A stretch of DNA of 64,000 nucleotides from the NCBI RefSeq assembly GCF_040049295.1, contig NZ_JBDZDQ010000001.1, positions 868,001-932,000 of the forward strand. Direction: 5' to 3'. This document shows positions 36,032 through 44,551 of the stretch, one piece after another. Below the pieces are notes generated by a model, which had not been told where the DNA came from, did no database searches, and saw nothing but the letters and a program-made list of their open reading frames with translations. The position numbers and the translations under genes are program-made. Each line of letters opens with the position of its first letter. The stretch's first letter is position 1. The stretch comes from Sphingomonas sp. KR3-1. Lineage in GTDB: Bacteria; Pseudomonadota; Alphaproteobacteria; Sphingomonadales; Sphingomonadaceae.

Positions 36032-36354
36032 ATATCCCCTCCTGTAAGGGCCTCTTGCGGGCCATTGCTCGCATCGCACCACGCGATGTTAGCGGTCACA
36101 TTTGGCTATGCCCGACCGGCTTGGCTGTCAACTCATACATTTGCAGCGCATTAGTTTTCAGCCCTTGCAGCCACTTACCGCGCCACAGCACGGGATATTG
36201 CCGCATCGCGGCATATTGTCTGAGTTTGCTGACACCGTTGCCATGGCGCCGACTCACGGCGCGGCCGCACAAAAATCCCGCGCGCCGCCATTGCAGCGCA
36301 GCGCGGCGGACCACATTTGCGGAGCTCCTCCCCTTCCGCCCAAGAGGTCCTCCC
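36032..36354. promoter_or_regulatory. Divergent promoter region of the TonB receptor and aldo/keto reductase
   Basis: 323 nt, more AT-rich than its neighbours. Contains TGCCGC-ATC-GCGGCA (near 36199-36213) and TGACACCGTTGCCA (36230-36243), a site of the LacI-operator type with 5 of 7 symmetric pairs and a central CG. No coding frame is convincing. Confidence 0.5.
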
Positions 36355-37386
36355 ATGCGCTACAACCAGCTCGGCCGCTCCGGCCTGATCGTCTCCGAAC
36401 TCTGCCTCGGCGCCATGACCTTTGGCGGCGAAGGCGGCATGTGGGGGCGGATCGGCCAGCTCCAGCAGGAAGAGGCCGATGCGCTGGTCAAGGCGGCGCT
36501 CGACGCGGGGATCAACTTCTTCGACACGGCGAACGTCTATGCCGAGGGTCGCTCGGAGAAGATCCTCGGCCAGGCGCTCAAGAACCTCGGCGTGCACCGC
36601 GACGAAGTGGTGGTGGCGACCAAGGTGCTCGGCCGGATGCATGACGGCCCCAACGGCGCCGGCGCCTCGCGAGGCCATGTCATGGCGCAGGTGGAGAAGA
36701 GCCTCGATAGGCTCGGCACCAGCCATATCGACCTCTACCAGATCCACGGGTTCGACAGCGTCACGCCGATCGAGGAGACGCTCTATGCACTCGACAGCCT
36801 CGTCCGACGCGGCACGGTGCGGTATATCGGCTTGTCCAACTGGGCAGCGTGGCAGGTGATGAAGGCAGTCGGGATTGCGGCCGCGCGCGGCTACGCCTCG
36901 ATCGCATCGCTCCAGGCCTATTACACCATCGCCGGGCGCGACCTCGAGCGCGAGGTGATCCCCGCGCTGGAGAGCGAAGGCGTTGGGCTGATGGTGTGGA
37001 GCCCGCTCGCCGGCGGCTTCCTTTCGGGCAAATATACCCGCGACGGCGAAGGCGAAGGCCGCCGCGCCGGGTTCGACTTCCCGCCGGTCGACAAGGACCG
37101 CGGCTATGACGTGGTCGACGTGCTGCGCGACTTGGCCGAGGCCAAGGGCCGTTCGGTGGCGCAGCTCGCGCTGGGCTGGCTGCTGCACCAGAAGGCGGTG
37201 TCGAGCGTGATCGTCGGCGCCAAGCGGCCCGAGCAGCTGGCGGACAATCTCGGCGCGGTAGAGGTGGAATTCACTGCGGAGGAGCTGGCGAAGCTCGACG
37301 CGGTGAGCAAGCTGCCGGCGGAATATCCCGGCTGGATGCTCGAGCGCCAGGGCGGCTATCGCGGCGGACCGAGCCCGCGGCGCTAG
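36355..37386 (+). CDS. Aldo/keto reductase
   Basis: 343 aa from ATG 36355 (AAGAGG upstream). Catalytic tetrad: Asp and Tyr in FFDTANVYAEGRSE, Lys in VVVATKVLGRM, His in DLYQIHGFD; NADP-binding IVGAKRPEQLADNLGA. Resembles the YghZ/IolS and Tas-type oxidoreductases. It is divergent from the carbohydrate-type TBDR across a shared regulatory region, so a role in modifying the imported sugar is possible. A longer upstream frame was rejected. Confidence 0.92.
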   Translation: MRYNQLGRSGLIVSELCLGAMTFGGEGGMWGRIGQLQQEEADALVKAALDAGINFFDTANVYAEGRSEKILGQALKNLGVHRDEVVVATKVLGRMHDGPNGAGASRGHVMAQVEKSLDRLGTSHIDLYQIHGFDSVTPIEETLYALDSLVRRGTVRYIGLSNWAAWQVMKAVGIAAARGYASIASLQAYYTIAGRDLEREVIPALESEGVGLMVWSPLAGGFLSGKYTRDGEGEGRRAGFDFPPVDKDRGYDVVDVLRDLAEAKGRSVAQLALGWLLHQKAVSSVIVGAKRPEQLADNLGAVEVEFTAEELAKLDAVSKLPAEYPGWMLERQGGYRGGPSPRR

Positions 37387-37418
37387 CGCGGGCCGCGGTG
37401 CTCCGCTAGTTCGGGTTC

Positions 37419-38087
37419 GTGGAAGACCCCGCCCCCGAAGCGCCCGCACCGGCGCAAGCCGATCCCGAAGCCCAGGCGCGCGCCGCCGAATCCGCTGCCA
37501 TCCGGCGGCGATGGATAACGCTGGGCGAGATCCTGGCGGTGCTCGCCGTCGTCATCCCAGGCCTGGCCTTGTGGAACAGCTGGAGCGAGCGGAGCGACAC
37601 CAAGGCGGAGCAGGTCGCGGACGCGCAGCGCGCCTCGGCGCGCGCCGGCACGCTGGTGCTGGTCGCCGCCGATGCGGGCAAGCATGTGCTGACGCTCAAG
37701 ACGGCATCCTCCGCCCAGTCGGTACAGAGTCAGAAGATCCTCTTCCCCACTGCGCTCGGCGCGGCGCCGGCGGAAACCACCGGCGAGCCGCGGATCGAGG
37801 CCGGCTGGTTCGAGCATCCGCTCGAAAAGGCCCGCGAAGCCGCGGGGCTGCCGGACAACAGCCGCGGCGACGAGCGCCTGCCCGTCGTCATCGTCACGCG
37901 ATTCCTCGTGGACGGCGACCCGCATGAGGATGTCGCGATCTACGATATCGGCTACACGATCAGCGGCCGTTTGCTGAGCGGCCATAGCGTTGCCCTGCGC
38001 GGCATCTCGCTGGTTTCCCGGACCAAAACCGCATCCGCCCAGGCCAAGCTCGACGCCCGCTGGAAGCAGCTGATCCCGGCCAAATGA
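37419..38087 (+). CDS. Membrane-anchored hypothetical protein
   Basis: 222 aa, starting at GTG 37419. A Pro/Ala/Glu-rich N-terminus precedes one transmembrane helix (ITLGEILAVLAVVIPGLALWNSW), then a soluble domain (TLVLVAADAGKHVLTLKTASS; RLPVVIVTRFLVDGDPHEDVAIYDIGY). One conserved theme in sphingomonads, function unknown. Probably membrane-tethered with the C-terminus outside. No ribosome binding site is obvious, so the start is tentative. Confidence 0.7.
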   Translation: MEDPAPEAPAPAQADPEAQARAAESAAIRRRWITLGEILAVLAVVIPGLALWNSWSERSDTKAEQVADAQRASARAGTLVLVAADAGKHVLTLKTASSAQSVQSQKILFPTALGAAPAETTGEPRIEAGWFEHPLEKAREAAGLPDNSRGDERLPVVIVTRFLVDGDPHEDVAIYDIGYTISGRLLSGHSVALRGISLVSRTKTASAQAKLDARWKQLIPAK

Positions 38088-38088
38088 T

Positions 38089-39324
38089 CTAGTCGAACGC
38101 TACCGTCAGCGATTCCGCGAAGGGGCCGTTCTTGACCAGCTTGCCCGCCTTGCCGGGCGCCCGGCGGAGGTTGCCGCGCTTGAGCAACGGCTTGAGCATC
38201 AGATGCAAGGTCGCGCGGTTGATGTGGCGGCCGAAACACTGGTGCAGCTCATATCCGAAATGGATGTAATCGCTGGCGGGGCGGTGCGGATCGAAGCGTG
38301 ACGGATCGGTCACGCGCCGCGGGTCCATCATCGCGGAGGCGAAGGCGGCGAGCACGGTATCGCCTGCCTTCACTTCTGCCTGGTGCGAGGTGCCGCGCGC
38401 AATCACGCCGTCAACCAGCACGTTGCGCGGCAGGCCCGGCGCCAGCGGATCGAAGCGCATCGCCTCGACGACAAAGCCCCAGAGCAGATCGTCATCCCCT
38501 GCCCGCGCCGCTGCCTGCGCGCCGGCAAGCGCGTCGGGCCGGCGAAGCAGCTGCTCCATCGCCTGGGGCACGACCATCGGCGGCTGGGGCGGGCCGCCGA
38601 CGATGAAGCCCATCAAATTGGTGCGGATCTCGACGTCCGAGAAACCGGGCACACCTTTCGTCTGCAAGGCTAGGCAGCGCGACAGCACGTCGTCGCGGCC
38701 GGGCGAGACCTTCCGCGCGGCGATTTCCCGGTCGATATGCGCGCGCAGCGCCGGGGCGATCTGGTCGACATCGGCGCGCAGCGCAGGATCGCCCTTGGGA
38801 TCGGCGAACTGGAACTCGAACAACCGGGTACCCCATACGCGCAGATCGCCGCCGGTCGGCTCGGGCACGCCGAAATAATCGGCGAGCACCGAGAAGGTGA
38901 CGCGGCGCACCAGCGTGTCGACCACTTCGACCCGGCCCGGCGCGGCGGCGACGATCGCCTCGGCCATCGCCTCGACCTTGTGACCGAGTCCGGGCAGGTC
39001 GCCGGGGCGCACCACCATGCGCATCGCATCGGTGTCGCGGTGATAGAGCGGGGTGTCGGCCATGCCGAGGAAGAAGGGCTCGCCGCCCATGATCACGTCG
39101 AGCTTGGGCTTGTAGGGTGCGCCGAACACCGGATCGGTGCCGAACACTTCCTTCACGTCGTCATAGCGCGAGGTGAGCGTCATCCCGCCGAACTTCACCA
39201 CCGGTTTCCAGTGGCGGAAAAAGGCGAAGGCATAGGGCATCAGCGCGAACACCCTGCCCTCGATCCAGCGCGCCAGCCCCTTCTTGCCGGGGCGCAGCAC
39301 GTCGCGCGAGGTGAGCGCGTTCAT
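38089..39324 (-). CDS. Atypical cytochrome P450
   Basis: 411 aa. Heme-thiolate loop YIHFGYELHQCFGRHINR (FGxxxHxCxG, Cys363) and the K-helix ExxR as EAMR (E287, R290). The I-helix region reads MGFIVGGPPQPPMVVP (238-253) instead of the usual A-G-x-D/E-T, so the acid-alcohol pair that activates O2 is missing. P450s lacking it often use peroxides or isomerise hydroperoxides. It is the last gene of a coupled operon: its ATG overlaps the stop of the DyP peroxidase (ATGA), itself coupled to a membrane protein. No dedicated reductase is adjacent. Confidence 0.93.
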   Translation of the reverse strand: MNALTSRDVLRPGKKGLARWIEGRVFALMPYAFAFFRHWKPVVKFGGMTLTSRYDDVKEVFGTDPVFGAPYKPKLDVIMGGEPFFLGMADTPLYHRDTDAMRMVVRPGDLPGLGHKVEAMAEAIVAAAPGRVEVVDTLVRRVTFSVLADYFGVPEPTGGDLRVWGTRLFEFQFADPKGDPALRADVDQIAPALRAHIDREIAARKVSPGRDDVLSRCLALQTKGVPGFSDVEIRTNLMGFIVGGPPQPPMVVPQAMEQLLRRPDALAGAQAAARAGDDDLLWGFVVEAMRFDPLAPGLPRNVLVDGVIARGTSHQAEVKAGDTVLAAFASAMMDPRRVTDPSRFDPHRPASDYIHFGYELHQCFGRHINRATLHLMLKPLLKRGNLRRAPGKAGKLVKNGPFAESLTVAFD

Positions 39325-40892
39325 AGCGAGCCGAGATAGTTGAGCGCCGGCATGCTCGGCAGGAAGAAATATTCGCCGCCCGCCATCTGCACGAAGGTCT
39401 CGACATCGATGATCCGGCGATAGGGCTCCTCGGGGATCGTCATCTTGCCCTTGGGGCCGATCAGCGGATCGGTCTCGTCATAGAGCACGGCGAAGTTCGG
39501 ATTGAGGATCCAGGTCTGCTGGACGAACTCGAACTGGCGCGTGATGTCGGTGTTGAGGCAGACGAACAGCAGCCCGCGATCGACGTCGTCGGGCGTGGGC
39601 GGCACGCTGATCGTCGCGCCATATTTGCGGCCGCGGCGCAGGATGCGGTGATTGTTGGCCGCATCGAGCAGCGTCTGCTTGTCCGCCGGGGTGGGCGCGA
39701 GGCCGTCGCGCGGATTGGCGCGGCGGACATGGCTGCCCAGAGGGCAACCGGCGCCGTGGCGATCGCGGTCCCAGAAGCCGAAATCATTGTTCTCGACCGG
39801 GATCGTGCCGCCGAGCGGACAGAGCAGATTGCCATGCGTGTCGCGCCCGACCACGCGCTCGGCGAGCCAGGTGGTGGTGACGTGCCCCGACCCCTCGGGA
39901 TCGCGCTCGCGGATATGCGCCGCGCCGGCGCGCATCGACTGCCAGAAGGCATAGACGTCCTGCTTGAGCTCGCGGACGACCATGTAGCTGCCGTTCAGCC
40001 CGAGGTCGCAGAAGCCGACGCCCTTGGGATGCGCGGGCAAGCCGCTGGTGTCGCCGATCCCGTCGGCGATCACCGGCCCCTGCGCGACTTCGTTATGTCC
40101 GTTGAGGTGCCCCATCAGGATCTCGCCAAGCGGCACGCCGTTCCAATGGTCTTTGGGGACGTTCTCGCCGGTCTTGTAGACCACGGTGCCGTCCTCGAAC
40201 GGGATCGGCTGCGAGACGCCATCGGCAAAGCCGAAATGCTCGCGGGCTATGCCCTGGGCGTCGAGCCGGAGGTCGAGCGGCAGGCGGTGGACCACCTTCA
40301 CTTCGAGCGGCTCGAGCGCGTTGCTGACCTCAGCGCACCAGGCCTCGGCCGCCTCGTCATGCTCGCAATAGAGCAGCAGCAGCGCGTGGACCGTCACCGG
40401 CGTCTTCACCCGCTCCTCGCGAATCTCCTCGCGATCATCGAAGGCGCGCGCCTCCTCATCGACCGCGGCATCGTCGAGCGGGGTGTTGCCGCTCCACTTG
40501 GGGCCGCCCGGGATCACCGTGCCCTGCCATTCCTCGCCGCGCCGATCACCGAGACGGCGCAGGCGATCCTCCTGGAACATGCCCTCCTTGAAGGGCCGGT
40601 CGAACGAGGCGAGCGCATTGGCGTTGAGCCCCATCTTCTGGAGGCCCGACCAAGTGAAGCCCATCGCCACCGCGCGCGGATCGCGGCCATCGGCGTCGGT
40701 CACCTTGGCGACTTCCTGCAGCGCCTTGAGCCAGGCGCCGCCGCCCTTCTTCTTCACGCCCTTCCAGCCGAGCTCGAGGAACAGCGCGCGGCCGGTGGGC
40801 AGATTGGCGAAACCGCTCACCACCAGGCCCTGGGCCTGGGTGTTGGCGGGTGCGGAGAGATGCCAGCTCGGCGTGCCGCCGCCCTCGCTCAC
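39321..40892 (-). CDS. DyP-type (dye-decolourising) heme peroxidase
   Basis: 523 aa from GTG 40892, which overlaps the upstream TGA (GTGA). GxxDG motif EHFGFADGVSQP (221-225), proximal histidine in PLGSHVRRANPR (H388) and arginine-rich HRILRRGRKYG (distal Arg ~419) identify a DyP fold; the late DRGLLFVCLNTDITRQFEFVQ is also typical. No signal peptide, so cytoplasmic. Larger than EfeB and in the size range of the long DyP classes. A frame continuing upstream to 41120 overlaps the preceding gene and was rejected. Confidence 0.92.
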   Translation of the reverse strand: MSEGGGTPSWHLSAPANTQAQGLVVSGFANLPTGRALFLELGWKGVKKKGGGAWLKALQEVAKVTDADGRDPRAVAMGFTWSGLQKMGLNANALASFDRPFKEGMFQEDRLRRLGDRRGEEWQGTVIPGGPKWSGNTPLDDAAVDEEARAFDDREEIREERVKTPVTVHALLLLYCEHDEAAEAWCAEVSNALEPLEVKVVHRLPLDLRLDAQGIAREHFGFADGVSQPIPFEDGTVVYKTGENVPKDHWNGVPLGEILMGHLNGHNEVAQGPVIADGIGDTSGLPAHPKGVGFCDLGLNGSYMVVRELKQDVYAFWQSMRAGAAHIRERDPEGSGHVTTTWLAERVVGRDTHGNLLCPLGGTIPVENNDFGFWDRDRHGAGCPLGSHVRRANPRDGLAPTPADKQTLLDAANNHRILRRGRKYGATISVPPTPDDVDRGLLFVCLNTDITRQFEFVQQTWILNPNFAVLYDETDPLIGPKGKMTIPEEPYRRIIDVETFVQMAGGEYFFLPSMPALNYLGSL

Positions 40893-42523
40893 AGGTCGTT
40901 GATCCACGCGGCGGCCTCCTTCTCGCTGAGCTGCTTCTTCCGGAGACCGCAGGCGATGCGGTAATTCCGCTCGACCTGCTCCGCGGTGAGATCCTTGTAG
41001 GCCGAATACCAGAAGCGGCTGACCGCCATCGAGTGGCGCGCCCATTCCTTGAACTGGCGGCCATGGCTGGCGCCGTCCTTCACCAGGAAGCGCGTCGGCG
41101 GGAAGCCCACCCCGCAGCACCAGGCGAGCGTGAGCCCGGCATGCGCTTTCTCGATGAAGTCATCGAGATAGCTTTCCCAGGTCTGGTCGAAGTTCGAGAA
41201 GAACATCAGCCGGCTGTCGTTGTTGACCCGCGCCCAATGCGCGAAGTGGATCGTGCGCATCGAGCCGAGATAGCCGTTGCGGGCCGCCTTCTGCGCGCGG
41301 AGCAGCAGATGCAGGCCGTGATGGCCGACGCGGATCAGGATCGCGCGCAGCACGCCCGGCTTGATCAGCACCACCGAGCCCATGTGGTTCTGCGGGATCC
41401 AGTCCTCGCGCCGCGCCATCTCGCGCAGCATCTTGGGATCGACCGGGGGCGCGTCCTGAGAGGCGTCGCGCCGCTCGAGCCAGCGCAGCCAGACGAGGAT
41501 GCCGGCGACCGTCACCGCGATGCTGCCCGCGCTCCAGCCGGCCCAGATCGCCATGTCCCACCAGGCCGGCCAGAAGGGCTTGTGGCTGAGCCACGACCAG
41601 ACCGGCGCGGCGACGAAGGCGGCGATCGCGGCATAGACCGCGGCGGCGATCACCGCCGGCACCAGCACGTGCCGCAGGAAGAAGGTGAGGAAGCTGAACC
41701 GCGTCGGCGTCGCCGTGCCCGGCAGCGGCTTGCCCATCTTGTAGAGGATGCCGGTGAAGACCGCGAACAGCGCGACGCAGAGCCCGACATACCATTGCCA
41801 GGCGAGCTGGCTCTTGAGGATCAGCCCGGGGACCGACAGCGCGGCGACCACCAGCAGCACGAAGCCGGCGAGCCGGGCATAGTCGCCGAGGCTCTGGGCG
41901 AGCGGGATGCGGGCGGGCGCGGGCTGATCGAGCCAGCCGAACTGGGGGACGAGCGCGGCGCGCAGCCTGGCGTGGATCTCCACCGGCCGGAGCTTGCGAT
42001 AGGGGCTGGGGCCGCCGTCATTGCTGTGCGCGAGCTCGGCGCGGGTGCCGAGGAACAGCTTCTCCTCGGCCAGGATCCGGTCGCGGGTCATGCCGCGATT
42101 GCCGTGGTGATAGACCGTCGGGGTGAGCGTGCGCGCCTCGAGATAGGGGGCGATCGGAGCGCGGCTGTCGGGTGCGGTCACGGCGGTGAACAGCGCGCTG
42201 GTGTCGTCGAGCGGGCATTTGCAGCAGCGCAGGAAGTTGCGCAGATCGGGGCCGATCGCGGTCTCGAGCTGCGCCCAGAAGGGCCCCGGGGCACCGTCGA
42301 AATTGGCCTCGATCACGAAGAGCGGGTCATAGTCGAAGCCGGGAAACGCGGTGAGCGACATGAAGTGCACCGCGGGCACCGTCGTCAGGAAGTCGGCGAA
42401 GGGCCCGGTGCCGCCCGAGGGATTCTGGCTGCGCCGGTCGCGCAGCGCGTCGAGCAGGCCCGACAGATGGTCGAAGCTCTCGGGCTTCACCTCGAGTGCC
42501 ACCGATAGCGTGGTCTGCCGCAT
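40889..42523 (-). CDS. Four-TM protein with duplicated soluble domains, DyP-operon partner
   Basis: 544 aa from ATG 42523. Soluble N-domain (1-205), four TM helices (~215-235, 240-262, 284-305, 322-348), then a soluble C-domain. The two soluble parts carry a matching pattern: VHFMSLTAF..DPLFVIEANFDG (52-77) and IHFAHWARV..SRLMFFSNFDQ (425-446), each followed by a helix ending in GP/AG-L. This suggests an internal duplication of a ferredoxin-like, chlorite-dismutase/DyP-related unit. Not a named family as far as I can tell. It heads the operon; its stop overlaps the peroxidase GTG. Electron or peroxide coupling at the membrane is inference. Confidence 0.85.
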   Translation of the reverse strand: MRQTTLSVALEVKPESFDHLSGLLDALRDRRSQNPSGGTGPFADFLTTVPAVHFMSLTAFPGFDYDPLFVIEANFDGAPGPFWAQLETAIGPDLRNFLRCCKCPLDDTSALFTAVTAPDSRAPIAPYLEARTLTPTVYHHGNRGMTRDRILAEEKLFLGTRAELAHSNDGGPSPYRKLRPVEIHARLRAALVPQFGWLDQPAPARIPLAQSLGDYARLAGFVLLVVAALSVPGLILKSQLAWQWYVGLCVALFAVFTGILYKMGKPLPGTATPTRFSFLTFFLRHVLVPAVIAAAVYAAIAAFVAAPVWSWLSHKPFWPAWWDMAIWAGWSAGSIAVTVAGILVWLRWLERRDASQDAPPVDPKMLREMARREDWIPQNHMGSVVLIKPGVLRAILIRVGHHGLHLLLRAQKAARNGYLGSMRTIHFAHWARVNNDSRLMFFSNFDQTWESYLDDFIEKAHAGLTLAWCCGVGFPPTRFLVKDGASHGRQFKEWARHSMAVSRFWYSAYKDLTAEQVERNYRIACGLRKKQLSEKEAAAWINDL

Positions 42524-42707
42524 CCCCGTCCGCCCCCTCAAGCCTTGCCCGACTGTAGGGTCTGCATTTCGATGAAGGATAGGAAATATTCGACTTCGCG
42601 CCAAAGTGGACGCAACGGTTACCAAGGCGCCCTAAGGTGGCACCCGCGAACTGCCCTTCCCCAGAAATGACATCGGTGTCATAACCGCCTGAAAGGGAGA
42701 GGAACGG

Positions 42708-44306
42708 ATGGACATCAGCCGGCGCGGAACATTCGGAGCGCTAATGTTGGCAGGCGCCGCGCCGCTGCTTCGGCCGGACGAGGCGGCTGCGGCGGCAGTG
42801 GACGCTCCGGTCCCCGAGCGGAAGCGCGGCTTCGACAACCAGCGCATCGCCGACCTGGGCGACGGGCGCTTCCGCAACCCGCTGCTCGCCGGCGACCACC
42901 CCGATCCCGCCATCCTGAAGGACGGCGCGGACTATTACATGACCTTCTCGAGCTTCGACTCGTACCCCGGGCTGACGATCTGGCACAGCCGCGACCTGGT
43001 GAACTGGCAGCCGCGCGGCGCCGCGCTCACCAAGAACATCGGCGCGGTGTGGGCGGTCAGCCTGGAGAAGCATGCCGGGCGCTACTTCCTCTACGTGCCG
43101 GTAAAGGCCAGCCCCAACTCGATCTTCGTGATCTGGGCGGACCATATCGACGGACAGTGGAGCGACCCGATCGACCTGGGGCTGCACAGCCATATCGACC
43201 CCTGCCACGCCGTGGGCGAGGACGGATCGCGCTGGCTGTTCCTCTCCGGCGGCGACCGGGTGCGGCTTTCGGAGGACGGACTGTCGACGGTCGGGCCCGT
43301 CGAGCATGTCTACGACCCCTGGCACTATCCCGAGGACTGGGACGTCGAGGGCTTTTCGCCCGAGGGACCGAAGATCCACCGCCACAAGGACTGGTTCTAC
43401 ATGATCACCGCGGTGGGCGGCACGGCGGGACCGCCGACCGGGCACATGGTGATCGCGGCTCGGTCGCGCTCGATCCACGGGCCCTGGGAGCAATGCCCGG
43501 CCAACCCGCTGGTCCGCACCACGAGCAACGACGAGGCCTGGTGGTCGCGCGGGCACGCCAGCCTGGTCGAGGCGCCCGACGGCAGCTGGTGGGCGGTCTA
43601 TCACGGCTTCGAGAACGGCTATTGGACGCTGGGGCGCCAGGCGCTGCTCGACCCGATCGAATGGACCGCCGACGGCTGGTTCCGGATGAAGGGCGGCGAC
43701 CTGTCCAAGCCGATCCGCAAGCCCCGCGGCGGCGCCGCGCTGCCGCACGGCCAGGCGCTGTCGGACGATTTCAGCGGGCCGCTCGCGCTCGGGCGCCACT
43801 GGAACTTCTTCAAGCCCGCCCCCGGCGAGGCGGACCGTGCGCGCACCGAGGGTGGCGCGCTGATCCTGAGAGCTTCGGGCAAGGCGCCGGCCGACTCCTC
43901 CCCGCTCCTGCTGATCGCCGGCGACACCGCCTATGAATTCGAATGCGACATCGAGATCGCGCCGGGCGGCACGGCGGGGCTGGTGCTGTTCTACGACGAG
44001 AAGCTCTATTGCGGGCTCGGCTTCGACGAGAAGCGCTTCGTCACCCACCAGTACGGCATGGAGCGCGGGCGCCCGGCCAACCCCTATGGCCGACGGCTCA
44101 GGATGCGGGTGCGCAACGACAGGCACATCGTGTCGTTCCACCTCTCGGGGGATGACGGGAAGAACTGGAAGCGCTTCGACCGCGGGATGGAAGTGTCGGG
44201 CTACCACCACAATGTGCGGGGTGGGTTTTTGATGCTGCGGCCGGGGCTCTATTCGGCCGGCGAGGGCGCGGCAACGTTCCGGGATTTCCGGTTCCGGGCG
44301 CTTTGA
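42708..44306 (+). CDS. Glycoside hydrolase family 43-like enzyme with C-terminal beta-sandwich
   Basis: 532 aa. Twin-arginine-like start MDISRRGTFGALMLAGAAP, so probably Tat-exported. The five-bladed propeller begins with GDHPDPAILKDGADYYMTFSSF (catalytic base D66) and includes FSPEGPK (general acid region ~223) and a middle Asp; the last ~190 residues form a beta-sandwich (LSDDFSGPLALGRHWNFFK to YSAGEGAATFRDFRF) like those fused to GH43 xylosidases/arabinofuranosidases. Acts on pentose-containing glycans, exact bond unknown. Divergent from the DyP/P450 operon. Confidence 0.9.
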   Translation: MDISRRGTFGALMLAGAAPLLRPDEAAAAAVDAPVPERKRGFDNQRIADLGDGRFRNPLLAGDHPDPAILKDGADYYMTFSSFDSYPGLTIWHSRDLVNWQPRGAALTKNIGAVWAVSLEKHAGRYFLYVPVKASPNSIFVIWADHIDGQWSDPIDLGLHSHIDPCHAVGEDGSRWLFLSGGDRVRLSEDGLSTVGPVEHVYDPWHYPEDWDVEGFSPEGPKIHRHKDWFYMITAVGGTAGPPTGHMVIAARSRSIHGPWEQCPANPLVRTTSNDEAWWSRGHASLVEAPDGSWWAVYHGFENGYWTLGRQALLDPIEWTADGWFRMKGGDLSKPIRKPRGGAALPHGQALSDDFSGPLALGRHWNFFKPAPGEADRARTEGGALILRASGKAPADSSPLLLIAGDTAYEFECDIEIAPGGTAGLVLFYDEKLYCGLGFDEKRFVTHQYGMERGRPANPYGRRLRMRVRNDRHIVSFHLSGDDGKNWKRFDRGMEVSGYHHNVRGGFLMLRPGLYSAGEGAATFRDFRFRAL

Positions 44307-44551
44307 CTTCGTGAGACCGAGGAGAGCGATGGGGCGACCGGGTCGGGAACTCATAAGCGACAGCTGCAAGTACAACGGCTGAACGGCTGACACTGGGTGG
44401 TTAGCGGACTTGGCCTAGATCAAGCCGTCAGGTCAGCTTTGCGCTCAGTACTCAGTCATTCGGCCAGGTTCGCCGCGTCCCTGAAACCTGCCATTCGTTC
44501 AGGCGATCGCAGGACGTCGATTATTGAGTGGTTGATCTAGCGCGTCAGCGG
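44307..44551. other. Intergenic region at the left edge of the nuclease block
   Basis: 245 nt. No gene, no palindrome of note. I looked for a direct repeat shared with the right edge (50284-50519) and saw none. Confidence 0.6.

Noticed and set aside
34115..36154. Plus-strand ORF of 679 aa
   Set aside because: Antisense to the second TonB receptor; composition typical of a shadow ORF.
30768..39324. Ferredoxin at 30768 as redox partner of the P450
   Set aside because: They are 7 kb apart with unrelated genes and terminators between them, so position gives no support.
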